64,000 nucleotides of DNA from Fistulifera solaris (GCA_030295235.1 AP026139.1:62001-126000); one strand, 5' to 3'. Counted from the stretch's first letter, positions 31,331 to 42,464 are shown. Made by a program: numbers and translations. Notes: generated from the letters alone by a model not told the origin.

Positions 31331-33314
31331 TCACCACTTGTCGGAACTTTTCCAAACTCTTCGTAGAATTGCGAAAACACAGAGGGTGGGATTGAGGGCC
31401 AAGTTGAGGATCTTGTCACGTGAAACAAGGTTGATGTGGCCGCAGTAGATTTCCCGCATCGCTGTTCTACTGCAGGAGCAGTACAGGGACGGAGTGCTCG
31501 TGGGTTCATAAGTAACATACTCCGTCTTCTTGTGCTTTTCAGCGTACAATTTGAATTTCAAACTGCCATCGGGCATCCTTCAGCATCCTCTATTACAAAA
31601 TCTAGATCTTCATTGCCTGTATCTTGCAAGCTTCCGAAAGTATATGGTGAGGAACCTAGCAGATTTGGTTGTTATTTCATCTCGAAATTGTCGAAGAGAT
31701 TCGGCAGCCGCCATCAAAAAAGTTAGAAATGGCTAGTGGAGGGGTATTAGTCCTCACTTCATGATGTAGAAGCCACTGCTGGGCCGATTCGACATGATTT
31801 GTTGAACAGAAACCATATAAAGGGAACTTGTTTCCAACTGGCACGTGATCGTTGAGCAACCACCTCCATTCGTCGACGTCTCCACTTATCTCTGTGAAGC
31901 CATTCACTTCAGCTAGATAGGTAAAATATAGGGGCTCCCACATAGATTCATGTTGACTCGGTGTATTTCCAAACACAGTCCAATGAGTAGGATGAATTGT
32001 CCCAAGAACATAGATAACAATTCGCGCACCGGTACTAAGAGTTTCGTTTTCTTCAATTTGTGGAAGCGCTTTGACAAGCTTCTTCGCAGCATCCAAGAAG
32101 GCGTTAACATCTGGAGGCGCTTTGCATCTCGCGCGCATAAACCAAGCGACCGCTCTGCCCTCTCAGCGATCGTTGATTGATATTGAATAGATGGTAAATG
32201 TTTGAAGAATATGAATCAAGCAATACTTCACGGAAACAACCAGTCCATAATGTTCTGCCAACGCTCGGACAGCGTAGAATGTGTCCTCGGTCAGTGAATA
32301 CTGGAAACTCTTCGAAATTGAACCCAGCTTGATACATCATGAGAAGGATATATATCATCCCTTGCTTGTTTTCCGAGGGAATCAACCCAAAACCAAGTGG
32401 AATGTTACTTCCATTTCCATCGACCCCTATGATCGGGACTCCAATTCCATCGTGTTCGGGTATACGGATGTGTGTTCCGTCTAAAAGATTGCAGGAATGC
32501 AGGCATTTCTAAAGAAGTGCGCGGCATTCTCAATGAACACAGTTGACCGAAAAAAGCATGAGTTCTGGTCAGTTTCTAAATTGACGGAGGCATTTGGATT
32601 TAGCTCGACATATTTCCGAAGATACTGGGCCAACAGCTCATTGTACATCAACAAATCCTTTCGGTAGACCTCACGGAAGTGTTTCTTGAGATTTGAATGC
32701 ATTGTCGGGCCAACTTCGATGTCGAAACCCTCTTTCCTGAGGACGGCGTTGAGATTCTTGCGAGTAGCATGACTGTCGAAGTTTGGTGCCTGGAAGCATG
32801 TTTTGAAGAAGTCTTGAACAGCAGGAATGTTCTGCACTATCATTGATTTTCTGCGGCAGTCCTTTGGGAGGTCGTTTGTTGGAGTGCAAAACAAACTGTG
32901 CCTGAAGTTAGTACTAGGATGGTCGTGTAGCAATCGAAGTTCGCCGTTTTCTTCCTTGAACTTAAGTGAGAACGTTTTGCAGCAAGTGCACACGTAGCAA
33001 GGGCTTTCTCCGTGCTTGCTGACATCTCGTAAGAGCTTTCGATCGTACACAAAAGCGATGCTGCGGAGAAGCTCCTCGTGATCATCCTCAGGGATCGGTT
33101 TGTCATAGAGAAACTTTTCAAAATCATACGGACCGGTTGGAGGAAGTGCCCCATATTTTTGCATAATCGTGACGAATGATCGTCGCTCCTTCGTTTCAAT
33201 GATCGACATGTTAATGTTGTAAAAGAGCAACAGTAGGAACGGAAGGGCAACTATGACAATAAGGAATGCAGCGTTCTGATCATCTTGTCGGCAGTCGGAA
33301 CGGAACAAACGCAC
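31331..33314 (-). CDS. MULE transposase (frames broken)
   Basis: Conserved pieces follow in order on the minus strand. 33314-32481 has a possible zinc-binding segment CYVCTCCKTFSLKF ... RHSLFC, then a helical region. From about 32480 comes LLDGTHIRIPEHDG (first catalytic Asp) and VPIIGVDGNGSNIPLGFGL, then EFPVFTDRGHIL (second catalytic Asp). 32138-31677 holds helical sequence including GTIHPTHWTVFGNT and FCSTNHVESAQQWLLHHEVR, typical of the region before the SWIM finger. From 31576, SLYCSCSRTAMREIYCGH is the SWIM finger (CxC...CxH). These mark the Mutator/FAR1 transposase superfamily. At least three frame changes separate the pieces; some may be introns. The N-terminal hydrophobic stretch FLIVIVALPFLLLLF at the first Met is odd, so the true start may be the ATG of MSIIETKERR. 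Confidence 0.8.
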
Positions 33315-33379
33315 AACGCGAACGATTGTGCGGTTATTGTGCGTGACCTAAGTAGAACTAATGATGGATGGAAGGCCTT

Positions 33380-33509
33380 TAAGTAATTAGTACCACATCC
33401 AATGGCGCGTACTCTACTGTAAAGTTGAATGTAGTCAGTTAACGTCTCTCCTAACGGGAGAGCTATCGGAAGAGGTTCACCCTGGTTGGAGACCTAACGG
33501 AAGTCTCCC
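33380..33509 (-). repeat. Right terminal inverted repeat (130 bp)
   Basis: Reverse complement of 27651-27780 without a mismatch. Inward of 33380 the two ends diverge, apart from a short shared TCTACTTAGGT. Confidence 0.95.
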
Positions 33510-33518
33510 AATCAATCA
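33510..33518. repeat. Right 9-bp target-site duplication
   Basis: AATCAATCA, followed by further ATCA and AGCA units to about 33539, a microsatellite in the 5' flank of GLAG member D. Confidence 0.85.
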
Positions 33519-33600
33519 ATCAATCAAGCAAGCAAGCAACAACAACCATGAGATGACATTCATCAACAACAACATTTACCAGTAGAGTCATGGCATCGTG

Positions 33601-35664
33601 ATGAGTTCAACCGCAATAGCATCTTCCAACACTATAATTCACTTAGTCATCAAAGGACTAGCGGGCGTTTTGGTCGACTCATCATCATCATCATCATCAT
33701 TATTATTTGCTTGTAGTGACGACAAAGTGCGTGTCTACGTGCGCGTTTTCTGTGGTGGAGTTTTCCGAGGCGAATCGCCGTGCTCTCATCGCCTAAGACC
33801 AACCGGCAATGTGGTCTATTCGCTGCAGCGGTATGTTGCATCATGGTCACAACGTCATGCAAAGTCAATCCGTCTAGTAGATACAACCACAGGTCAAATA
33901 GTGCAACTACAAATATGGTTGCAATTTCCCAATAAAGAGACTTACATGATAGGGAGCGGGGAATGGGTCTGCCCAAACAATAAGAATGAACATAATATAT
34001 CGGATGTTCAAATCGCTTGCTGCTTATCGGATGATATGAAGGACTCGTTTCCGTATCGTATTGATCCAAGAGGTGATGCGGTGCTGCGTGTAGCAACGAT
34101 CTCGTCGGATACAAAGCAGCGAGATCCGCCTGGGTTGGAAGGGACTTTGGGGCCACTGGAACTAGCCACAGAACCGATACTAGTAGATTCACCTGTCAAG
34201 GCCTCACTTGAACATTTGCTAGCTCCTGTGACGATGGAAGACAATACTCCTTCTCCCAAAAAAAGAGTCTCATTCTCTCCAACAAAGCTTGAAACTCGAA
34301 TCATCATCCCAGCCAACAAAAAGTCGATGCCATTCTTCCCGTCGTTTTTTGGTGGTGCTACAGACATGAAAGAAAATGCGGGCAAAAACAATCGTGGAAA
34401 CAGTAGTGTCGCCACAAAGCCGAGAATTCGTGCGAGAGCGACGACCATTTCGGTGGCTCCGGTCATTTCCCAACAGAAATTCGCCCCTAAAGCTGTCAAG
34501 GAAATAGATGAAATGAGTTCCGTTACAAGCCATGCAGATGAAACTTTCTTTGTCTGGAATGGCTCGCCATTGCACAGAAATGCTGTTTTGGAAGCGATGG
34601 AAAAGCCGTTCTCACCAATCCAACCATTGACGACTCATCGCACCATGGTAGTCTCGCTGGATCCTCCCGAAAGATCGGTCCATTTGTCAATGAACACCGA
34701 CATTGAGGCTTTGTCAAATAATTCAACGGAAGAAGAAGAAGAAGAAGAGGAGGAGGAGGAGGAGGAGGAGGAGGAGGAGGAGGAAACCGAATTCGTCGAT
34801 TTGTTATTGGACGCGTCCGAAGCGAGCGAGGCACCAGAGACGGATGCTGTTCGATCGATCAGCCCCGTCGAGCTCAAAAAGGAAAGTTTGGTGCTTGCGA
34901 TTAAAGCCCCTGCTACGTTATGTCGAGAAACACCGGGATCAGACATTCATGTTTTAGCTTTAACAATATCAGGAATGGGGCCCTATTCAGAAATGGCTCG
35001 AAACGAATTACCAGACGATCTCATCCAATCACATTTATCAGACCACAGTGATCACGACGAGCTTCCATTTCGAGAGAACTCATGGCCAAAAACTACTCCA
35101 AGTTTCGAGGCCTTGTCGATTAGTTCGAAGGAGGCCAGTGAAATCATCATTGTGCCGAATGGAAGTGGATTGCATGGTTTGAGCGAGACATTTGAAACAG
35201 ATGATGTTCGAACAGCTTGTAGTCCAGACCAAGTCACCATTAAGGCGGACAATATAGCTTTGAAAACATTGAGTATGACAACAGTTAGCCCCGATACTCC
35301 AGAGCTCGATCTCGCGCAGTCAAACCCGCAAATGATGAACATCAATCTAGGAATAAAGTCAATATTGCATCAAGAGGTGTGTCGAACGCCTAAAGAAGAC
35401 AGCATCAATCTCGATTGCTTCCCTTCCCAGCGCCATCCAGCGCCGGAGCAACTAAAATGGGATGACAATGTTCTGGGAATCTCACCGGAGACATATGACG
35501 AGTCAGAAGTAACGGTTGAATCGCTCACGACAACGGAAAACGAACCGAATTTCCTATTCTCTTTCGATCACAAAGATGGTAGTGAAGAAAGCAATCACCA
35601 ATCATGGATGTCTGCTAGAGACGATGAATCATTCTATACAGCTGGCTGTATCAGTGGATGTTGA
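33601..35664 (+). CDS. GLAG-domain family member D
   Basis: 687 residues in one frame from the ATG at 33601. The domain (about 10-170) has LVIKGLAGVLVD followed by a Ser run, DKVRVYVRVF, RYVASWSQR, VQLQIWLQFPN, MIGSGEWVC and DPRGDAVLRVATI. Next are a Ser/Pro linker with KKRVSFSPTK, which looks like a PP1-docking-type RVxF motif (KKRVSF), a run of about 20 Glu, and an acidic tail ending CISGC. The RVxF match is short and could be chance. The 5' flank now begins with the transposon end at 33509, so its promoter has been replaced or displaced. Confidence 0.78.
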   Translation: MSSTAIASSNTIIHLVIKGLAGVLVDSSSSSSSLLFACSDDKVRVYVRVFCGGVFRGESPCSHRLRPTGNVVYSLQRYVASWSQRHAKSIRLVDTTTGQIVQLQIWLQFPNKETYMIGSGEWVCPNNKNEHNISDVQIACCLSDDMKDSFPYRIDPRGDAVLRVATISSDTKQRDPPGLEGTLGPLELATEPILVDSPVKASLEHLLAPVTMEDNTPSPKKRVSFSPTKLETRIIIPANKKSMPFFPSFFGGATDMKENAGKNNRGNSSVATKPRIRARATTISVAPVISQQKFAPKAVKEIDEMSSVTSHADETFFVWNGSPLHRNAVLEAMEKPFSPIQPLTTHRTMVVSLDPPERSVHLSMNTDIEALSNNSTEEEEEEEEEEEEEEEEEEETEFVDLLLDASEASEAPETDAVRSISPVELKKESLVLAIKAPATLCRETPGSDIHVLALTISGMGPYSEMARNELPDDLIQSHLSDHSDHDELPFRENSWPKTTPSFEALSISSKEASEIIIVPNGSGLHGLSETFETDDVRTACSPDQVTIKADNIALKTLSMTTVSPDTPELDLAQSNPQMMNINLGIKSILHQEVCRTPKEDSINLDCFPSQRHPAPEQLKWDDNVLGISPETYDESEVTVESLTTTENEPNFLFSFDHKDGSEESNHQSWMSARDDESFYTAGCISGC

Positions 35665-36090
35665 TAATGAAATAGAGACATGAACAAAATGGCGTTTATT
35701 CTTGAGTGGCCCTTAATATATCCGTAAAGAGTGAGGAATGAACTTATAACTAGGAGCTAGAGTATCACGGTTGGGGGATCCAAATGGACATTACTTTCAT
35801 CGCATTTATTTCGGACTTTGTTTTGTCTTTTTTAATTCGATTTTATTGGGACGAGCCGAAAAAGTGAGCCGTTTGGCTGCATTTTTCGACAGCGAAGCTG
35901 AATACCGGATCAAAACACACGTTCTCTTTTGGCATATAGTATCTGGTACCGGATACCTGGTACTGGTACCCGTTATGTGTCCTTTCCTGTCTGCGAGTCT
36001 TGTGAAACACTTTTCGACAGAACAAAAACAAAAATCATCGGCTTTACGTTGCCCATCATTCTTCCATTTGTTATTTTAGGACCCACCAAC
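35665..36090. other. Intergenic region with GGTACC palindromes
   Basis: 426 bp. At 35942-35973 a run of GGTACC/TACCTGG-type motifs (GGTACCGGATACCTGGTACT) lies about 120 bp before the ATG of member E. No gene. Confidence 0.5.
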
Positions 36091-37211
36091 ATGAGTTCCC
36101 ATGAAGAAAAGTCGAGATACGAGCACGTCCGTCTAGTGTTCCAAGGACTGGTTGGCCTTTTGGTCGATCCTACGCAAATTGATCCAGATCAGTTGCGGAT
36201 ATTTGTTACGGTTATTCCGAGCGATGAAAAAGGTCGAAAATCCCGTTGTTCGCATCCTATTCAACTCTCACAGACCAATTCATCTTTTTCCTCCCATATA
36301 CGACGATACGTAGCAATATGGCAGGGAAATGACCAAGGTATTTTGTTGAATGTGAAAGGCAACGAGATTTTGTGCCTTCAGATCTGTGTTCAGTTTGCTT
36401 CGGGAAGTAGTTTGGCGTTGGGTTACTGCAAGTGGCGATCTGTAAGAAGGGGAAATATAGATCTCATCGTCAAACATTACAAGCAAGATGATGCTGCCAT
36501 CCAAATGGATTCAAAAGGAGACGCGATGTTGCGATTTACCTCGGTCGTTGTTGCAGTCGACGAGTCGGACTCGATTTCATCATTGGGAGAACAACTACCG
36601 GTACCGGTCCTTCCTCCCTTTCCAAAGATACCTTAAAGTCTGTGCGAAATCTGAGGAGGAATGCAAATGGTAGAAAGTTTGAAGAAGAAGACGACGACGA
36701 AGAGGATAGTACTTCTACTGTGTGCGACATAACTGATACAGGGAACTTTCCAACACGCCCCCGACTGAACAGTGACAGCAGTAGTATAACTGTTCGACAC
36801 AAGAATACATCATATCCTGTCGAAACAAATAGGAAAGAGGATCCATCGTCCTTTGTTAGGGATCACTGTGGATGGAATTCCTTTGATACACCTGACTGTT
36901 TTCGAGATCCACAACATAGTCAATCGTGGTTCCGAATGGCCCAGAAGAGCAAGTTCCGAGGTATCGACAACGGCCAGGATGAAAAGGTGCATTTACCGTC
37001 GAGACCACAGCGGAAAGACGGTAGTATTGAACCTATTGTTTTGTTCGATTTTCCGAGTCGGTCCGAGGTAGATGTACTAGGAATGCCAAGATGCGAAGAT
37101 CTTGACAGCACCAGCGTTTCGAGTGACAGCGATGATCATTTAACACGAGACGACTCCTCCTGGAACAAAAGTGCGCGCGGATTTCGAAGCAATCTGTTGA
37201 TCGGAAAATGA
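36091..37211 (+). CDS. GLAG-domain family member E
   Basis: About 370 residues. The ATG at 36091 (MSSHEEKSRYEHV) gives the short leader typical of the family. The domain has LVFQGLVGLLVDPTQID, QLRIFVTVI, RRYVAIWQGN, LCLQICVQFASG, ALGYCKW and DSKGDAMLRFTSVV. The frame stops at 36636, but an overlapping frame that enters somewhere in about 36560-36620 (through SSLSKDTLKSVRNLRR) continues with the acidic Ser-rich tail to 37211. The junction contains the palindromic CCGGTACCGGT, and no single run stands out as the cause. It is the shortest member of the family. Confidence 0.7.
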
Positions 37212-38075
37212 GATTTTTTGGCTAATTAAGAACGTGGTTGTGGAAAAGCTTCAAGGTCACTCTCATCGAATAATCCCAGACATAAAAACATCGATTTTCT
37301 ATTTTATTGTTCTAGCACATCAAGAACGAACGGAACTTTGGTAGCAAAGCGGCTCGAAAGGTTTTTACGTGATGGCCGAGAACCAAAACTTAGGGCCTAT
37401 AGTAATTAGCACGTCAATGATTCGTCGATTACTAGAGCTATTTATAGGTAAGGTACTCTAATAGAACCATTGTTATTGAACAACTTAGTAGAATGAACGG
37501 ATTTGAGGGTGGAACGTGGGCTCGGGCGACGATTGCTTCATGACTGAAATCCAGTCTTGATCGCTGGTCCAGTCTCTTGTAATCAATAAAATGTCGTACC
37601 GTAAGGAATTGATTGGCTTTCTTGTAAAAAATAGAAGAATCATCATCATCAAGAAAACCGGAGCAAGTGTCATTTCCTCCACAATCCGTATTATTTATGC
37701 TCTACAATGCAGTCCCGGTTTATTTCCGTGTCTCTAAGTAGTCTTTCCTGCGACAGTAAGGCGTTAAGTAATAATTTCAACTCATGTTACAGACTAATCT
37801 TTGTCAGAACCAGTTCCACTATGTCCATACTCCTTGCTCGCCCGCGAATCTTGTATGAATTTAAAAGTAGTTTTTTCTTCCGTTGATTTTGGTTTTTGGA
37901 ATGTGACCAGTACATTTGTGTACTCGACTACGGAAGTTTGCGATCGAACGTCCTCCTATCCAGGATGGATTCTCCCTCCTTTTGTGTTGGTTGCTTTTGA
38001 TTGCATTCGTCGTCGTCGTGGATGTTATCGATGTTGTAATTTTGTTTGCAACGTACGCTCGCATACCCGTCGATC
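37212..38075. other. Intergenic region
   Basis: 864 bp between members E and F. A frame upstream of 38076 is open on the plus strand but is out of frame with the domain start and has hydrophobic, unstructured composition; I treat it as non-coding. No motif seen. Confidence 0.45.
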
Positions 38076-41000
38076 ATGAAGACGACGAAAGACGCCAGCA
38101 AAGGCATAACATTTCAATTTCAGGGACTGGCTGGATTGCTTGTCGATCCCTCGCGTACGGAAGCCCGCAAAATCCGTGCGTTGATTCGCATTTTGACCAT
38201 AATGATTTGCTGGCAGTCTCTTCTTGTTCGACGCCTTTGCAAAAATCTCCCACAGAAGACGCTTCTAGCAATTTAGTGCGACACGTCGCTGTTTGGGAAG
38301 AAAATTCCATTACCGTCCGCAGCACCAGTCGATGCTTGCGATTGCACATTTTGTTGAAATTTCCTTCCGGAAGTACTTTGTCGATCGGACAATGTGACTG
38401 GACTCCTTCTTCTTCTTCTTCTTCTTCCTCCGAAAATCTTCAAGTGCACGCCTTTCGTTGGGAAGAAGCGGCCGTACGGATGGATACGGAAGGAGACGCG
38501 GTGTTGCGGGTGCGTGTCACTCATAGTCGAAAGACGAATACACCCGAAACGCCCCGTGCCGATAGTTTGGGCTCTCTCGATTACTCCTTTTCGCAAAGTG
38601 AAACCATGCTGGATACCACCGATTTAATAGGATTTTCTGTCGCAATGGAAGGTAACAAGAAGGTACCGAAGAGTCCCACATTGCGGAAACCCAAGGATCG
38701 TCTTGTCTCAACAATAATAACAAAGGATCGCCTTGTGGTTGTGTCACCTGCCATGGCCATGGATCCATTGGCGATACGGCGGATGTTTCGAGCGCGACCC
38801 GAACCGGTCGTAGTGAATGAGCCACCTTCGCAGAATGAAGTGTCTTCCGTCCAGTCCACAGGAAGCGGTCTTGTGGAACAGGAGACAGAGTCACCGGCTC
38901 CGCCAAAGTCCGCGTCCCTGACGGTCTCTCCAGAACATTTGGACTATTTGGCGAAACAGAAAACCCAAGTCGTGGGACCTTCCGCTTCCGATTCTAGTCA
39001 CGAAGACGATGATCAAGCTCCTTCTCCCGTTCGATCGGTGACACCGACCCCAGTAGTACCTCCGGTGGAGTCCATTGAGTTTGAGAAACAAGAAATGGCG
39101 GTATCAGTCCCTGTGGTAACTCCCGAGAAAGCGGTTCTCAAGCCAGTGACACCACTTATCAAGAAGAAATCGTCGAAGCGTCTGTTTCATTCCAAGAAGA
39201 TGAAGAAGAAGAAGAAGAACGAAAAACGGCTCAAGTCGTTGCTGGCTTTGGAAGATCGAGATGAAATAATCAAACCGCAGGACGTTTCCCCCGTTCCAAA
39301 ACGCTTTGCGAAAATCAAGTCTTTTTTCAAACGACCGTGGACGAGTGAGAAGTTCTATTGCGAAGAGAGCGATGCTGCTCCAGCAGCGAAAGGAAAAGAA
39401 TCCAAAGCAGATACTACGGAAATGAATTATGCTCTACTTAGTGCATCAAGTTGTAAGCCTCCTCCCGAAGACGAATCCACCGATGTTAGTCGCAGCATTG
39501 GGGAGACGCGGAGTGAGTCTCTCCTGCAAGTGAGAGACCAAAACGTTACACCAGTGGATGAGTTTTACAGCTCCGCTTTGATGGAAAATTACTTTTCGGG
39601 CAAGCCCTGTGTCGACGGTGCTGCGCATATAACTCCCGAGACGGTCACTACTGTGGCTACGACTCCCGAACGGGCGGTGAAAGCTCTGTTACACCAGCCC
39701 TTTCTCGGAGAAGAGACACCCGATGCTCCGAATGGGCAAAACTCAAAGGACAATGATGTAGTAACAAACTCTCTTGCCTGTACCGATTGCTCGCCAATAC
39801 AGATAGGAGACGATGGTGAGGGTGATAACCTTTCCGCGATTCCGGAAAAGAGTAGCCCGACTAGCTCGTCCAGTAACAACTGGTCGAACGGTACACCCGT
39901 ACATGCAGCCCCCCGCAAGGAAAAATGAAGAATTTACAACTACAGCTAATTGTCGCACGATAGGTGCATCCACATCGTTCGACGCCGAAATCCACGGCAC
40001 ACCTGTCTCCAACGATCTTGCGTCACAAGGAAATCAGCAAGATAATGGGACTGCAACTTCACCGCTGTGCACTGGGAAAAACGAATGGGAAACTTTTGAT
40101 GGAAATTTCGCAGCTGAACAACCATGGGTTGCTTCTACCTTTAACAGCTCCGATTCAGCGTTCAGTGAAATTTCTCTGCGTTGGCGGCAGAAACAAGACA
40201 ACAGCGAGCCTCAACAGCCGATGTGGGAAAGCCTCCTTATACCTCCGGTGAAAGATACTATGAATGGACACGTACATGGAGAGAGGATACAGATTCAACT
40301 GAAGTCACCCCCGCAAGACACGTCTCAATCTTATGATTCACAACCTACATCGACCGAGCCTGTCGTTCCGTGTTCAGTAGAATCCATCATTAGCGACAAA
40401 ATGAATTTGCAAACAGCAAGCGACGAAAACAATGTGTTGTTTTTCTCACGTTCTGGCGATGAAGCAATTAAAAACAAGCAATCAGAAGAAGGAGATCATT
40501 GGATTGTTTTTGACGGCGAAGCGAGACTGGGAGGGACACGTGCTTCCCATTTAGTGAATGAAGATGAAGAAGAAGAAGTCGACCTTCTTCATGAAGATAC
40601 AGATGTTCATGGAATAGGGTTGCTGGTCGATTGGAATGTTGGGGAAGTCTTTGATCCAACGGAAGCGTTCGAAGATGCCGTTCAGGACTTGGACACAGTC
40701 TCGGACAAGGAGAATGACGTGATCGTCACAACTACGGAAATGAATTTAGATTACTCAATACTAAGTGAAGAGCTCATGATGGACTTGCTGCCATCAAGGA
40801 ATGCGACTCCGGAGCGTACCGTCGACGCGTCACCTGGACGCATGGCTTTTTGCTTTCCAAATCGCCCAAGACGCCATTCCCTCTTGCGACTCGTCCGGCA
40901 GAATCCATCGACACTGATAAGGAAATAACCAAAGTGAAGTCGTGGCAAAAAAACAAATCACAGAACAAGACATTTGCTCGACGACTAAAGGACGGCCTTT

Positions 41001-41389
41001 TCGGGATACTGGTATGCGGATCACATGTCAAAGTGTTGTCTACAGACGATGACGATGGTGAGTGTGAAAGCGATGATGACAGTCACTCGTATGCAGACTC
41101 GTATCCTATATGGTTGCAGACGCATAATCGGAATAGCGCACAAATAGCGGGAAGAAAAAAAGGACTACACGCCTCGAAAAAACGAAGATTTGTGCATAAC
41201 AAACCTAGCAACAACAAGAAGGTTTCGATCCCACCATCTCATCTAGGCAAGCAACGAGATTACCGAATGCACAAGACGTTCAGTGACGGTGGCTCTCCTC
41301 CAATCCATGACCGGGTTCTGTCCCCCGCTTTGTCGGATGCAGAAGATCTCGCTTGGGCGAAAGCGAGCGCATCGCGGCACTGGGTTTAA
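38076..41389 (+). CDS. GLAG-domain family member F
   Basis: About 1,100 residues, the longest member. The start ATG at 38076 (MKTTKDASKGITFQFQG) leads into GLAGLLVDPSRTEAR. At the T4 run 38191-38194 one added base joins FDHNDLLAVSSCSTPLQKS, RHVAVWEENS, LHILLKFPSGS, SIGQCDW and DTEGDAVLRVRVTHS. A long tail follows with SPTP/TPE-type motifs and a Lys-rich patch SKKMKKKKKNEK that may be a nuclear signal or lipid-binding patch. At the A5 run 39921-39925 one base removed, and at the T5 run 40847-40851 one base added, carry the frame to the stop at 41389. The last part has RRLKDGLFGILVC, similar to KQIFGLIKCC in member C, then an Asp run and a basic C-terminus. Confidence 0.72.
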
Positions 41390-41687
41390 CCATTCGACGT
41401 CCCTGTGCTGCTGATGGCCTAAGAATCCGTATCTATTAATGTAACACTTGTTTCTTGACTCTTCCAAGGGATGAAGGCCGAAACCCTTCCCTCCTAGCTC
41501 GTGTTGTTTCGTTCCTTACTTGCTAGTGACGACCGCAGGACAGACGGCTCAGTTTCACCACGCCTTTTTTTGAATTTTGGTTTTTGAACTTTGCAGAAAG
41601 AAAAATAGAATGCTTTAGCAAAAATAAAGATTGCTAGAAACCACTACAGATTGTTCTTTTTTCTTTATTAATTCGGATTTCCCTATA

Positions 41688-42464
41688 ATGTCACACGATA
41701 TATCCTTGTCGGAATGTCAAGATCCTAGCTGCCAAGCGGCTGCTATTTATCAGTGTCCTCGATGTCAATTCCGTTCCTGTTCGTTACGTTGCTGTCAAGC
41801 GCACAAGCAAAGCAGCAAGTGCAATGGCAAACGAGATCGTACGCAGTTTCTACCCATGAATCAAATGAGTGATGCGACTTTGACCAGCGACTATTTTTTC
41901 TTAGAAGATGTCATGCGACAAGTCAAAAAACCGCGTTTTGCGCCCGCAATGCACAACAAGACCGAGCCCGCGACGCATCCTTTATTACAACAAGTCGATC
42001 ACATGGATCGGTTTCAACGACTGCCGCAACATTACCCTCAAAAAGTCCGAAAATTAGTACAGGCGGCAGGATCACGAGGGACTCGTATTATGATTCAACC
42101 CTCCGGCCTTTCGAGGCATCAAGAAAATCGATCGTACTTGAACAAAGAAGGAATTATTCATTGGAGTGTGGAGATAATAACCATCATGGAGGACTCTGAT
42201 GGGAGTCATTGTTGCGAAAAGAAGGAACGGATCTTGGCAGGTCCTCTCGCAGAAACATCTCGTGTCGGCGATGTTGTGCCGATCACCATACCAACTGGCT
42301 TTGCATGTTATCTTCGTCGCTTTCCTTCTGTCGTGCACCAGCCTGTAAATATCGATAGCACGTGGAAAGAAGCTCTTCAAGATATGACCATTATTGAGTT
42401 TCCGACCCTCTATATCGGTCCCAAATCGACATTTTCTCAAGCAATTACGGAAATGGAATCGTGA
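41688..42464 (+). CDS. BCD1: Box C/D snoRNP assembly zinc-finger protein, BCD1/ZNHIT6-like
   Basis: 258 residues from the ATG at 41688. An HIT-type zinc finger occupies about 9-50: CQDPSCQAAAIYQCPRCQ, CSLRCCQAHKQSSKCNG, then KRDRTQFLP. The TSDYFFLEDVMRQV segment after the finger matches the conserved helix of BCD1. The rest, with HWSVEIITI and a C-terminal strand region, resembles the BCD1 body that contacts the snoRNP assembly factors. It acts in the nucleus in the maturation of box C/D snoRNAs and so in ribosome production. The 3' end converges with the next gene, with about 100 bp between stops; AATAAA near 42517 may be its poly(A) signal. Confidence 0.8.
   Translation: MSHDISLSECQDPSCQAAAIYQCPRCQFRSCSLRCCQAHKQSSKCNGKRDRTQFLPMNQMSDATLTSDYFFLEDVMRQVKKPRFAPAMHNKTEPATHPLLQQVDHMDRFQRLPQHYPQKVRKLVQAAGSRGTRIMIQPSGLSRHQENRSYLNKEGIIHWSVEIITIMEDSDGSHCCEKKERILAGPLAETSRVGDVVPITIPTGFACYLRRFPSVVHQPVNIDSTWKEALQDMTIIEFPTLYIGPKSTFSQAITEMES

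Larger units (their letters stand above)
27651..33509 (-). mobile_element. Mutator-like DNA transposon (MULE) carrying a Ulp1-type protease gene
   Basis: 5,859-bp element bounded by 130-bp perfect terminal inverted repeats and a 9-bp target duplication. On the minus strand it encodes, in order, a MULE transposase with N-terminal zinc-binding segment, DDE core and SWIM finger, a CCHC zinc knuckle, a repeat-rich linker and a C48 (Ulp1-like) cysteine protease. MULEs that carry Ulp1-type protease genes are known from plants; this one has the same general cargo. The identical terminal repeats mean it is young or recently homogenised. The coding parts lie in several frames, which fits the window-wide homopolymer errors at least as well as decay, but introns cannot be excluded. 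It lies between GLAG members C and D, with its right end 91 bp before the ATG of D. Confidence 0.92.

Noticed and set aside
27651-33509. Polinton-type virus-like element, considered because of the Ulp1-like protease and long terminal inverted repeats
   Set aside because: The element is only 5.9 kb, has a DDE transposase with SWIM finger and a 9-bp target duplication, and shows no polymerase or capsid gene. All of this fits a Mutator-like DNA transposon.
36642-37211. Separate small gene downstream of GLAG member E
   Set aside because: The frame extends upstream into member E without a proper start, and its composition matches the tails of the other members.
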